A stretch of 42,776 nucleotides of DNA, from contig CAMFCQ010000017.1 in NCBI GenBank assembly GCA_945948915.1, positions 1 to 42,776 of the forward strand, read 5' to 3'. The notes beneath the pieces were generated by a model. It had not been told where the DNA came from, did not search any database, and saw only the letters and a list, made by a program, of their open reading frames with translations. Both the position numbers and the translations under genes were made by a program. The DNA is from an uncultured Clostridia bacterium. GTDB lineage: Bacteria > Bacillota > Clostridia > Christensenellales > Aristaeellaceae. This document shows positions 23,109-31,340 of this stretch, one piece after another; the stretch's first letter is position 1, and each line of letters opens with the position of its first letter.

Positions 23109-23602
23109 TTTTCGTCATCCTTTCTCGCAAAGTCGCCGTGGACGCCGCCCGTCTTGGAAAGCAGGCGCACATCGGTGATGACCATGTCCTTCTGCACGGC
23201 CTTGCACATGTCGTAGACCGTCAGCGCCGCCGTGGATGCCGCCGTGAGGGCCTCCATCTCCACGCCGGTCTTGCCGTCGCAGGAGACCGTCGCGCGGATA
23301 TCGACCGCGCAGCGTGCCTCGTCGAGGGACAGTTCCAGGTTGATGCCGGTGATGCCGATCGGGTGGCACATCGGGATCAGATCCGGCGTGCGCTTGGCGC
23401 CCATCACACCCGCAATCTGCGCCACGGTGAGCACATCGCCCTTCTTCATGCCGCCGGTTTTGATCAGGCCAAACGTCTCCCGGCTCACCAGCACGCGCGC
23501 GCCGGCGACGGCCGTGCGATGGGACGGCGCCTTCCCGCCCACGTCCACCATCTTCGCGCGGCCCTGCTCGTTGAAGTGCGTGAAATCTTCCATGTTCTGC
23601 AT
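23105..23602 (-). CDS. moaC: cyclic pyranopterin monophosphate synthase MoaC
   Basis: Converts the MoaA product to cyclic pyranopterin monophosphate. The 165-residue frame contains FTHFNEQGRAKMVDV at the start, PDLIPMCHPI and the signature EMEALTAASTAALTVYDMCK. ATG 23593 gives a normal family start as well, and neither has a strong ribosome binding site. It begins a moaC-mogA pair after the modA terminator; no moaA is in the window. Confidence 0.95.
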   Translation of the reverse strand: MQNMEDFTHFNEQGRAKMVDVGGKAPSHRTAVAGARVLVSRETFGLIKTGGMKKGDVLTVAQIAGVMGAKRTPDLIPMCHPIGITGINLELSLDEARCAVDIRATVSCDGKTGVEMEALTAASTAALTVYDMCKAVQKDMVITDVRLLSKTGGVHGDFARKDDEK

Positions 23603-23686
23603 CCGCTTTACGTTGAACGGAATGAGGCAAAGTCAGAGCGGAAAAGGCGATGCGCGGATTAAGCCATTTTAACAAGAATTCGTATA

Positions 23687-23720
23687 GAAAAGGGGCAGGC
23701 AGCCGGCTGCCGCCTGCCCC
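23687..23720 (-). terminator. modA terminator
   Basis: GGGGCAGG and CCTGCCCC with an inner GC-rich stem, followed on the minus strand by TTTTC. It separates modA from moaC. Confidence 0.82.
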
Positions 23721-23735
23721 GGTCAGCGCGTGGGA

Positions 23736-24548
23736 TTATGGGTTCATCGGGCTGAAGCCGACCGCCTCAAACACGGCGCTGGCCTCCTCGCCGGTCAGGT
23801 AGGCAAGGAACGCCTTGGCGGCCTCTTCGTTCTTTGTTGTCTTGAGCACGGCGGCCGGATAGATGACCTGGCCGCACATCTCGGCGGTGGCGGTATCCAC
23901 GACGGTCAGGCCCGCGCTGTACGCGTCGGTGCCGTAGATGATGCCGCAGTCCACCACAGCCTCGGCCACCTGCGTGGTGACCTCCTTGACGTTGGAGCCG
24001 TAGGTGGTCACGCCTGCGGCGGCAAGCTCTTCCTCGCTGACGCCGTAGTACGCCAGGATCTTCTGGGTGTACTGGCCGACCGGCACGTCGGCGTTGCCCA
24101 TCGCCAGCATGAGGCTGCCAGCCTTGAGGCCCTCGATCAGCTGATCGTAGGAGGTCACGTTCTTCGGGTTGCCTTCCGGCACGGCGAGAGCGACCTTGTT
24201 CTCCAGCAGGTTGATGCGGGTGCCCTCAAGCACGAAATCAAGGCGCGCCGTGTTGGCCCCGGAGGTGATGTCCAGCGCGTTCATCTGCTTGGGCGCGGCG
24301 GAGATGAACAGGTCGCAGTCTGCGCCCTCCTCAATCTGGGTCTTGAGCGTGCCGGAGGAATCGAAGTTGCAGACGATCTCCACGTCCGGATCGACTTCCT
24401 TGTACAGCTCGGCGATCTTTGTCAGGGTTTCGGTCATGGACGCGGCTGCGAAGACGATCAGCTCGGTCTTTTCCGCGCAGGCGCACACGGACAGGGACAC
24501 GCTCAGCACGAGCGCCAGCACAAGGGCGGCAAGTTTTTGGATCTTCAT
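23736..24548 (-). CDS. modA: molybdate ABC transporter substrate-binding protein
   Basis: Binds molybdate or tungstate outside the membrane. The 270-residue protein has a signal peptide with a possible lipobox (SLSVC), then ELIVFAAASMTETL, DSSGTLKTQIEEGADCDLF and CGIIYGTDAYSA, all ModA landmarks. ATG 24548 is preceded by AGAGAAAACCCG, a poor ribosome binding site. modB and modC are absent from both sides: a strong terminator follows and moaC comes next, so the permease and ATPase must lie elsewhere. The leader carries RNA regulators. Confidence 0.93.
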   Translation of the reverse strand: MKIQKLAALVLALVLSVSLSVCACAEKTELIVFAAASMTETLTKIAELYKEVDPDVEIVCNFDSSGTLKTQIEEGADCDLFISAAPKQMNALDITSGANTARLDFVLEGTRINLLENKVALAVPEGNPKNVTSYDQLIEGLKAGSLMLAMGNADVPVGQYTQKILAYYGVSEEELAAAGVTTYGSNVKEVTTQVAEAVVDCGIIYGTDAYSAGLTVVDTATAEMCGQVIYPAAVLKTTKNEEAAKAFLAYLTGEEASAVFEAVGFSPMNP

Positions 24549-24576
24549 CGGGTTTTCTCTTTTCGTATTGATTTTG

Positions 24577-24643
24577 GGGGAGAAAGCCGCTATCCTATTC
24601 CTGATAGGGTGGACAAGAGGAATGCTCAGGCAGCTTTCTCCCC
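24577..24643 (-). ncRNA. long closed stem-loop in the modA leader, unclassified
   Basis: GGGGAGAAAGC (minus strand) pairs perfectly with GCTTTCTCCCC, 11 bp, enclosing 45 bases with an inner CCTAT/ATAGG hairpin. It ends 28 bases before the modA start codon, downstream of the riboswitch terminator, and lacks a T-tail. I do not recognise it as a known aptamer. Confidence 0.45.
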
Positions 24644-24701
24644 TATGTATAGGAAACGGCTGAGTGGCACCTCGGCCGTTTTCTATTGCCGAAAAGCGTG
24701 C

Positions 24702-24748
24702 GGAAAATAAAAGAATGGTCCGCAATCCCCAAAAAAGGATGCGGACCA
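24702..24748 (-). terminator. attenuator terminator in the modA leader
   Basis: TGGTCCGCA and TGCGGACCA arms extend through GGAT/ATCC around a T-rich loop. A T-rich tail (TTCTTTTATTTT) follows on the minus strand. It lies between the aptamer and modA. Confidence 0.82.
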
Positions 24749-24784
24749 CGACAAACAAAGCCGAGCCTGAACGGACGCTCTGAC

Positions 24785-24906
24785 CGTGCGTATTCCGTCT
24801 CCTTTTCAAACAGGAAGGCTGCACCGTTTCCCTTGCAGCCCTTAGCCGGTTGCCCGGCGCGGCCCTGATTCCATCGCTTTCGCCTTAGGAAGGAGGGCTC
24901 GAAGAC
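24785..24906 (-). ncRNA. Moco-type riboswitch upstream of modA
   Basis: The leader contains GAGCCCTCCTTCC, CGCCGGGCAACCGGC, GCAAGGGAAACGGTGC and AAAAGGAGACGGA in that order, which resembles my recollection of the Moco RNA motif. Position supports this: it begins at the predicted transcription start, precedes a terminator and modA, and Moco genes are next door. Moco RNAs usually sense molybdenum or tungsten cofactor. Assignment rests on motif memory, not an alignment. Confidence 0.6.
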
Positions 24907-24912
24907 AATACC

Positions 24913-24941
24913 ATTGTATCGGCCTGCGGACGATCTGTCAG
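24913..24941 (-). promoter_or_regulatory. modA promoter
   Basis: CTGACA (24936-24941), 17 bases, TACAAT (24913-24918) on the minus strand. The start point falls at about 24906, right at the aptamer's 5' end. Confidence 0.62.
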
Positions 24942-25009
24942 CCCGCTTGCGTCCCAAAAATGTCAAATGGACAGCCGGAGAGAAAAGCATGCTGCGCGGG
25001 GGGCTTCCG

Positions 25010-27514
25010 TCACCTGCGCAGATTCCTGACGATGGCCTGCACGATCTCCTCCATGACGATGGGCTTTGACAGATGCTCGTTCATGCCCGCGTTCAGCGAG
25101 GCCTGCACGTCCTCGGCAAAGGCGTTGGCCGTCATGGCAATGATGGGTATCCGGCGGGCGTCCGGGCGATCCTGCATGCAGCGGATGGCCGCGGTGGCCT
25201 CATAGCCGTTCATCTCCGGCATCATGATGTCCATGAGGACGATGTCAAAGGCGCCCGGCGGATTGCCGGCAAACAGGGCGACGGCCTCTCTCCCATCTCT
25301 GGCCCGCGTCACCTGAACGCCCAGATCCTCCAGCTGCACCATGGCGATTTCCGCATTCAGATCGTTGTCCTCCGCCAGCAGGAGCCTGACGCCCGCAACG
25401 CTCGCCCCGACGGCAGGAGGCTCCTTCTCCTGAATCCCGATTTCGTCCGTCAGCTCCACCGGCAGCTGCACCGTGAAGACGGAGCCCTGGCCCTTTTTGC
25501 TCTGCACGGAAATGGCGCCGCCCATCAGATCGACATACCGCTTGGTGATCGCCAGGCCCAGGCCGGTGCCCTTGTAATGCGTGCGCGCACCGTTTTCCTC
25601 CTGGGAGAACTCGTCAAATAGACGCTTGAGGAATTCCCCGCTCATGCCCACGCCGGTATCCGCAATCCGATAGCGCACCAGGATATGCCGCTCATCCTCG
25701 CCGGGCAGATAGCTTGCCTCAAAGGTAATGCTGCCGCCGTCCTGCGTGAATTTGACGGCATTGCTGAGGATGTTGACCAGCACCTCCCGAATGCGGATGG
25801 AATCAGCCAGCACATAGGGCGTCTCGGGCACGGCCAGGTCGGTGTGCAGGGTGAGGTTCCGGTCGGCCAGAAAGCCATGGATGATGCTGAGCACCGCGTC
25901 GGTCACAGCCGTCAAATCAACAAGCGTGGGCGCAAACTCGATTTTGCCGCTTTCGATGCGGCTGATGTCCAGCACGTCGTTGATCAGGGTCAGCAGATGC
26001 TCGGTGCTGTTCCTGATCTTGCACAGATAGTCCCTGACCTCCGCCTTGGGATCCAGCTTCAGCGCGATGTTGGTGAAGCCGATGATGGCGTTCATCGGCG
26101 TGCGGATGTCGTGGGAGATGTTGTTGAGGAACGTGGTCTTGGCGCGGCTGGCATCCTCCGCGGCGCAGACGGCGTCCTCGAGCTCCTGGTGGATCTTCTT
26201 GTCGCCGGTGCGGTCGGACAGATCCAGGATGTACTTCTCTTCGCCCTGGATGACATTGCAGAAGGCGACCACATGGAAAAAGCGCGTCTCGCCGCTGACC
26301 TGGTGGATATACTCCCTTTCCCATTCCGCCTGCCTGCCGGGGCGGATCTCCGCGAGGCTGTGGAACAGATGAACGGGGTCGTTTTCCGGGAGGATCCGCT
26401 CGATCACATGAGCGTTTTCGTAGATCTGCGCCGCCGGAATGCCCAGCAGCTTTTCAATGTTGGGGCTGACGTAATCCGTCCTCAGGCTCCGGGCGTCCAG
26501 CATCAGGAACACGTCGTCCACATTGACCGACAGCATGGAGAACAGCTCGTCGCGCACAAGCAGCTCATGATCCTTGCGTCTGAGCACCTGCCGGTTCTGC
26601 AGAATCACGATCACCAGAACCAGCATGGCCAGCACGACGGCAATGCCCGACACCACGAGCAGGGTCGTGGCCTGGAGTCTGTTCATGCTGGCGTTGACAA
26701 CGCTGGTGGGCACAATGCCCAGCACCATCCAGTCCTGAAAATGCGCGGACTCATACACCAGATAGTAGCGTGTGCTGCCGACGCAGAACACGAGCTCGCC
26801 GGAATTGCCCGCGAGAAAATCCGCCTGCACGGCAGCGCGGTCCTCGTCGGTCAGATGGCTGCACCGCTCCAGCAGGGCGAAGATGTTGCGGATGTTCTTG
26901 CGCCCTCCAGCGCCGTTGTCCACGACGATCCGGCCGTCGGGCAGCGCGGCGAAGGTGCCCGCCTGTCCGTTGAAGGCAGAGACCTTCAGCGCCTCCACCA
27001 GGTCAGAGTTATTGTAGGTGATGGCGATGGCCTCATAGCCAAAGCCCCGGTAGCTGCCGGGCGTGGCGGGCGCGGCAAACACCATGATCTCCGGCTTGTC
27101 CGGGACGACGGATTGGGCGACCACCGGCTTCTTTTCCAGAATCAGATCCGAAAGCTGCTCCCGCAGATCCAGATAGCCCTGTTTACCCTCCAGCGTGATG
27201 TATTCGCCGTCGCGGGAGATGAAGTAGAAATCGGTGAAGTTGGTCTCCTCCCGGGCCTGATTGACGTAGGATACGATGTCCTCCTCGCTCCCGGCCGCTT
27301 CCAGATAGGGCGCCCACATGCGCACGCGGCTCCAGCTGACCGTCACCAGGTTGTGCAGCGTCTGGTTGGCCTGATGGAAGATCTCAACAAGGTGATCAAT
27401 GCTCTCCTCATAGATCGTCCGGGAGACAAAGCCGGCATAATAGGACATTCCGGTACAAATCACGCCAGCGGCCAGCGCAAGCGCAAGCAGAATCGTGATC
27501 CATCGCTTCTTCAT
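25010..27514 (-). CDS. dCache-PAS hybrid sensor histidine kinase with receiver domain
   Basis: An 834-residue membrane sensor. Membrane helices lie near residues 5-25 and 285-308 and enclose a dCache-like extracellular domain (INTERIOR segments NFTDFYFISRDGEYITL and IMVFAAPATPG). A PAS domain follows (DDVFLMLDARSLRTDYVS, about 330-440), then HisKA with His near 467 in NISHDIRTPMNAI. The HATPase shows VNILSNAVKFT, DTGVGM and GTGLGLAITKR. The C-terminal receiver has its phospho-Asp near 762 in IVLMDIMMPEMNG and a conserved Lys in SKPI. No DNA-binding output is present, so the phosphate probably passes to the Hpt protein of the same operon. It follows a solute-binding lipoprotein gene. Confidence 0.93.
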   Translation of the reverse strand: MKKRWITILLALALAAGVICTGMSYYAGFVSRTIYEESIDHLVEIFHQANQTLHNLVTVSWSRVRMWAPYLEAAGSEEDIVSYVNQAREETNFTDFYFISRDGEYITLEGKQGYLDLREQLSDLILEKKPVVAQSVVPDKPEIMVFAAPATPGSYRGFGYEAIAITYNNSDLVEALKVSAFNGQAGTFAALPDGRIVVDNGAGGRKNIRNIFALLERCSHLTDEDRAAVQADFLAGNSGELVFCVGSTRYYLVYESAHFQDWMVLGIVPTSVVNASMNRLQATTLLVVSGIAVVLAMLVLVIVILQNRQVLRRKDHELLVRDELFSMLSVNVDDVFLMLDARSLRTDYVSPNIEKLLGIPAAQIYENAHVIERILPENDPVHLFHSLAEIRPGRQAEWEREYIHQVSGETRFFHVVAFCNVIQGEEKYILDLSDRTGDKKIHQELEDAVCAAEDASRAKTTFLNNISHDIRTPMNAIIGFTNIALKLDPKAEVRDYLCKIRNSTEHLLTLINDVLDISRIESGKIEFAPTLVDLTAVTDAVLSIIHGFLADRNLTLHTDLAVPETPYVLADSIRIREVLVNILSNAVKFTQDGGSITFEASYLPGEDERHILVRYRIADTGVGMSGEFLKRLFDEFSQEENGARTHYKGTGLGLAITKRYVDLMGGAISVQSKKGQGSVFTVQLPVELTDEIGIQEKEPPAVGASVAGVRLLLAEDNDLNAEIAMVQLEDLGVQVTRARDGREAVALFAGNPPGAFDIVLMDIMMPEMNGYEATAAIRCMQDRPDARRIPIIAMTANAFAEDVQASLNAGMNEHLSKPIVMEEIVQAIVRNLRR

Positions 27515-27540
27515 GACGTCGATTTCCTTTTGCTGCGGCT

Positions 27541-29433
27541 TTATGGATGCACAATGGTCACGTAGTCCGTGGGCGGCAGAAGCTGCCGGGTTTTCTCCAG
27601 CGCATTCATGATGCCGCCCTGGTTCGTGGGCTTCACCTCGTACACCTGCGTTCGCTTGTCCTTCAGGTCCTGCGGCATGGGGCAGTTGCAGAAGGTGGGA
27701 TGCTCCAGGCAGGTGTCCGCGCCAAGCAGCATCACGCTGTACACGGCGTCGTCGTCAAGGGGCTGCCCGTCCACGGTGATCTCGCCCAGGGCGAACTTTC
27801 CGCGCTCCGTCTCGGTGACGGTGTATTCCATGCCGCTGGTGATGGGCAGCAGGTTGCGGTGCATCACTGGGTTGGAGCCGTCCGCCTTCACATTGACCAG
27901 CCAGTCCATGATCCGGCGGATTTCCTCGCCGGTGTAGGAGGCCTGGTAGACGTTGTTCTTGTAGGTCATGATCCACTTGATCTGCTGCGTGGTGTAGTCC
28001 CCGGCAAAGATGGACGAGCTGATGACGCTGGAATAGCCGATGGCAATCTGCTCGCCGCCGAATACGCGCAGCGTGTTCATCAGGGAGGAGCCGGCAGGGA
28101 CGCCGTGCTCGCCAAAGTCGACGGAATAGGCGTTTTCCTGCGTGAACACCACCTCTTCGGCCTCCGGGTTGACGTAGTGCATGATCTGGGCGCTGAAATC
28201 CTCATAGGCACCCTGCGCGCCGTAGACGCCCTTCATCATCTTCTGGGCCACATCCAGGGAGATGGCGAAAATCTCCGTGGAGGCCAGGCGCATATACAGG
28301 TGATTGCTGTCGATGCAGTCCTGTACATATCGCAGGGAGGGCGCAGGCGAGATGCTCACCTCCTTGTTGTAGGAGAGCACGGAGGAGCCGGCGGCAGCGG
28401 CCCGCTGGCCCTCCTCGCTGAAGATGGCCAGCAGAACCTCCCGGACGGCCTCGCTCTTTTCCTTGTCCTCTTCCACATGCCTGGCGACGGCCAACTGGCA
28501 TATGGGGTAGGTGAGCACCCAGTTGTCCTCCGCGGTCTCGCCAAAGTACGGCAGGATGACGCTGCTCACGCCGTATTCCTCCGTGATCTCCTCAGCCATG
28601 GCCGCCGTGGCGCGGATCATGGCCGTCCGGCCTTCGAAATAGGGCTGGGTCACAGGAGAGAAGTTCAGCTGCTCGTCGCCAGGCTCAAAGCGCACGTCCC
28701 TGAGGAACTGCTCGTATCTGGCGAACACCTTCGGCCAGACCACATTGTCCAATCCCACCGGATTGTCCTGCGTCTCGCTTTCGTATTCCATGCGCCAGCG
28801 GGTACCCTCCAGGCTCATCAGCTCCGGGATGGCGCAGCCCTGCATGGTCTCCAGGCAGGTGTAGTCATATGCCCAGTCGGTCTGGAAGCCCTTGATGCCC
28901 AGCGCTTCAAAGGCGTCAATGGCGGCGATGAACTCGGCGTAGTTGGTGGGCAGCGCTATGCCATAGCGGTCAAACAGATCCTTGTTGGCCATGAGGCAGT
29001 CCACCTCGGCGCACATGGGCAGCCAGCGGATGGCGCCGCCCGTCTCGCGGTTGCTCTCCAGATAGCTGCTGTAAAACGTGCCGGCCACCTCGGATTTGCT
29101 CAGGTCCATCAGATGCCCGGCCAGAGGGGCGGCGTCGTTCAGGGAGAAGCGGCGGCAGGTGATGATATCCGGCAGGTCGTACCCGCGCTCCAGCAGATCC
29201 GTGTAGTAATCGATGGTGTTGTAGCTCTGAACAAAGGTGAAATCGATGTTGGGAAACTTCTGCTCCAGCCACGGGGTCAGCTCCTTGAACATGGACCGAT
29301 CCCACATGTAGATGCTGAGCGCAACCCTGCCGTCATCTTTCGCCTGCACGGTGCTCTCTGCCCGGTATTCGCAGCCGGTGAGCAGGATAGCCGCCAGGAT
29401 GACGCACAGCAGCAGACAGATAAGCTTCTTCAT
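27541..29433 (-). CDS. lipoprotein fusing an ABC solute-binding domain to a 5'-nucleotidase C-terminal domain
   Basis: A 630-residue exported lipoprotein with lipobox LLTGC (Cys 21). Residues about 30-420 resemble family 1 extracellular solute-binding proteins (LSIYMWDRSMFKELTPWLEQ, then DLPDIITCRR and YFEGRTAMI). Residues about 430-630 resemble the 5'-nucleotidase C-terminal substrate-binding domain: FAGDYTTQQIKWIMTYKN, YTGEEIRRIMDWL and ITVDGQPLDDDAVYSVM. The metallophosphoesterase domain is missing, so binding rather than hydrolysis is likely. There are no ABC permease genes nearby; it sits between Hpt and hybrid-kinase genes, implying a sensory role. ATG 29433 follows GGAGGGA by eight bases and gives a normal lipoprotein signal. 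Confidence 0.8.
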   Translation of the reverse strand: MKKLICLLLCVILAAILLTGCEYRAESTVQAKDDGRVALSIYMWDRSMFKELTPWLEQKFPNIDFTFVQSYNTIDYYTDLLERGYDLPDIITCRRFSLNDAAPLAGHLMDLSKSEVAGTFYSSYLESNRETGGAIRWLPMCAEVDCLMANKDLFDRYGIALPTNYAEFIAAIDAFEALGIKGFQTDWAYDYTCLETMQGCAIPELMSLEGTRWRMEYESETQDNPVGLDNVVWPKVFARYEQFLRDVRFEPGDEQLNFSPVTQPYFEGRTAMIRATAAMAEEITEEYGVSSVILPYFGETAEDNWVLTYPICQLAVARHVEEDKEKSEAVREVLLAIFSEEGQRAAAAGSSVLSYNKEVSISPAPSLRYVQDCIDSNHLYMRLASTEIFAISLDVAQKMMKGVYGAQGAYEDFSAQIMHYVNPEAEEVVFTQENAYSVDFGEHGVPAGSSLMNTLRVFGGEQIAIGYSSVISSSIFAGDYTTQQIKWIMTYKNNVYQASYTGEEIRRIMDWLVNVKADGSNPVMHRNLLPITSGMEYTVTETERGKFALGEITVDGQPLDDDAVYSVMLLGADTCLEHPTFCNCPMPQDLKDKRTQVYEVKPTNQGGIMNALEKTRQLLPPTDYVTIVHP

Positions 29434-29459
29434 TTGCATGTCCCTCCGTTCTGATGGAT

Positions 29460-29831
29460 TCATCGGTGATCCGAATCCCGATAGGCGCAGATGGCGTCCG
29501 CCGTGATCCGGTAATCCTGCTTCACGGTTTCAAGCAGCGCACAGGCGTCGGCGGGGATGGCCTGCGCTTCAGGCCGAAGCAGCTCCGTCAGCTGCGACGC
29601 GGACGCATACAGCCTGCTGAAACCGAGTGTGCCGCTGACGCCCTTGAGCGTATGGGCCGCGCGAAACGCCGCCCCGCGGCTGCCTTCCTCCATCGCCGAG
29701 CACAGCGATGCGAAGCTGTCATCGTCTAAAAACCTGACAACGAACCGCTCGACCAGACGCCTGCCGGACAGATGCTTTTCCGCCTGGGCCAGATCGCCGC
29801 CCAGCTGCCTGTAACACGCCTCGATTGTCAT
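29460..29831 (-). CDS. histidine phosphotransfer (Hpt) domain protein
   Basis: A 123-residue four-helix Hpt protein. The phosphorylatable His near residue 60 sits in AAHTLKGVSGTLGF. Hpt proteins relay phosphate between receiver domains. It is the first gene of the operon with the solute-binding lipoprotein (27 bases to the chosen start) and the hybrid kinase, whose receiver is the likely donor. A final response regulator is not in the window. Confidence 0.9.
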   Translation of the reverse strand: MTIEACYRQLGGDLAQAEKHLSGRRLVERFVVRFLDDDSFASLCSAMEEGSRGAAFRAAHTLKGVSGTLGFSRLYASASQLTELLRPEAQAIPADACALLETVKQDYRITADAICAYRDSDHR

Positions 29832-29851
29832 CGCGCCTCATCCTTTCGTCG

Positions 29852-29868
29852 TATGGATAGTATCCATA
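29852..29868. promoter_or_regulatory. palindromic operator candidate before hpt
   Basis: TATGGATA-G-TATCCATA is a perfect 8-bp inverted repeat lying between the predicted transcription start (about 29879) and the hpt start codon. Confidence 0.5.
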
Positions 29869-29885
29869 TCTGGTATATACATCTT

Positions 29886-29913
29886 ATTATACATGATTAC
29901 CGACGCTTTTCAA
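29886..29913 (-). promoter_or_regulatory. promoter of the hpt/lipoprotein/kinase operon
   Basis: TTGAAA (29908-29913), 16 bases, perfect TATAAT (29886-29891) on the minus strand. Confidence 0.62.
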
Positions 29914-29959
29914 GCGAGAATGCGGAGGTGCCGCCGCTTCTATCCTATGCAAACCGACA

Positions 29960-29998
29960 CAAAAAAAGAACCGGCCGACAAAAATCAGCCGATTCTTT
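29960..29998 (-). terminator. thiC terminator
   Basis: AAGAATCGGCTGA pairs with TGTCGGCCGGTTCTT (minor mismatches), followed by a run of seven T on the minus strand, 15 bases after the thiC stop. Confidence 0.85.
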
Positions 29999-30012
29999 TC
30001 AGGGTGTCCAAA

Positions 30013-31317
30013 TCAGAGAATGTCGATGTATTCGCCGTTGAGCGCCTTGTTCATGCTCCTGACCGCGCAGAACTTGCCGCACATGGAGCAGGAGTCCTCG
30101 TGCTCTGGCGCGCGGCTGTCGCGGATGGCCTTCGCCGTCTCAGGATCGATGGAGCAGGCCCACTGCTTCTCCCAGTCGAAGGTGCGGCGGGCATCGGCCA
30201 TGGCGTCGTCCAGATCGCGCGCGTGGGGGATCTTTTTGGCGATGTCCGCCGCGTGCGCCGCGATGCGGGAGGCGATGATGCCCTGCTTGACATCGTCCAC
30301 GTTAGGCAGCGCCAGATGCTCCGCCGGGGTCACGTAGCACAGGAAGGCCGCGCCGGAGGCTGCCGCGATCGCGCCGCCGATGGCGGAGGTGATGTGGTCG
30401 TAGCCCGGGGCGATGTCCGTCACAATCGGGCCGAGGACGTAGAAGGGCGCACCCATGCAGATCGTCTGCTGGAGCTTCATGTTGGCCTCGATCTGGTCCA
30501 TCGGCATGTGGCCGGGGCCCTCGACCATCACCTGCACGTCTTTTTCCCAGGCGCGCTTGGTCAGCTCGCCCAGGCGCACCAGCTCCTCGATCTGGCACAC
30601 GTCGCTGCCGTCAGCCAGGCAGCCCGGGCGGCAGGCGTCGCCCAGGGAGATGGTCACGTCGTACTCGCGGCAGATGTCCAGAATCTCGTCAAAGTATTCG
30701 TAGAACGGGTTTTCCTGGCCCGTCATGCTCATCCACGCAAACACCAGGGAGCCGCCGCGGGAGACGATGTTCATCTTGCGCTTGTGCTTCCTGATCTGAT
30801 CGATGGTCTTGCGGGTGATGCCGCAGTGCAGCGTCACGAAATCCACGCCGTCCTGCGCGTGCAGGCGCACCACGTCGATGAAGTCCTTGGCTGTCAGCGT
30901 CGCCAGATCGCGCTGGTAGTGGATCACGCTGTCGTAAACCGGCACCGTGCCGATCATGGCGGGACACTCAGAGATCAGCTTGCGGCGGAAGGGCTGGGTG
31001 TTGCCGTGCGAGGACAGATCCATGATGGCCTCCGCGCCCATGTTCACGGCCGCCATGACCTTCTGCATCTCGATGTCGTAGTCCTTGCAGTCGCGGGAGA
31101 CGCCGAGGTTTACGTTGATCTTGGTGCGCAGCATGGAGCCGACGCCGTTGGGCTCAAGGCAGGTATGCAGTTTGTTGGCGCAGATGGCCACCTGGCCCTT
31201 GGCGACGAGCGCACGGATCTCTTCCTCCGTGCGGTATTCCTTGCGGGCGACAGCCTGCATCTCAGGCGTGATGATGCCCTTGCGGGCGGCTTCCATCTGT
31301 GTGGCGTAGTTTCTCAT
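30013..31317 (-). CDS. thiC: phosphomethylpyrimidine synthase ThiC
   Basis: Radical-SAM enzyme converting AIR to HMP phosphate. The 434-residue protein is the short form without the N-terminal domain of proteobacterial ThiC. It shows [16 protein letters not shown]-type [43 protein letters not shown] and [11 protein letters not shown]. The C-terminal cluster motif reads CSMCGKFC, a CX2CX3C spacing one residue shorter than the CX2CX4C of E. coli ThiC. ATG 31317 follows AGGAAG. It lies at the end of the thiW-thiD-thiC unit, 23 bases after thiD. Confidence 0.95.
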   Translation of the reverse strand: MRNYATQMEAARKGIITPEMQAVARKEYRTEEEIRALVAKGQVAICANKLHTCLEPNGVGSMLRTKINVNLGVSRDCKDYDIEMQKVMAAVNMGAEAIMDLSSHGNTQPFRRKLISECPAMIGTVPVYDSVIHYQRDLATLTAKDFIDVVRLHAQDGVDFVTLHCGITRKTIDQIRKHKRKMNIVSRGGSLVFAWMSMTGQENPFYEYFDEILDICREYDVTISLGDACRPGCLADGSDVCQIEELVRLGELTKRAWEKDVQVMVEGPGHMPMDQIEANMKLQQTICMGAPFYVLGPIVTDIAPGYDHITSAIGGAIAAASGAAFLCYVTPAEHLALPNVDDVKQGIIASRIAAHAADIAKKIPHARDLDDAMADARRTFDWEKQWACSIDPETAKAIRDSRAPEHEDSCSMCGKFCAVRSMNKALNGEYIDIL

Positions 31318-31340
31318 GACGGTACTTCCTTTCAAGCAGA

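Noticed and set aside
24785-24906. c-di-GMP or cobalamin riboswitch as an alternative for the modA leader
   Set aside because: The order of conserved segments does not fit: no cobalamin-box AGTCAGGAGACCTGCC and no GEMM hairpin with receptor. The modA context favours the Moco type.
25685-27565. A 626-codon plus-strand frame, and a 635-codon one at 27547-29454
   Set aside because: Both are shadows of the hybrid kinase and the lipoprotein; their composition (rich in His, Val, Gln, Arg and Leu) is typical of antisense frames here.
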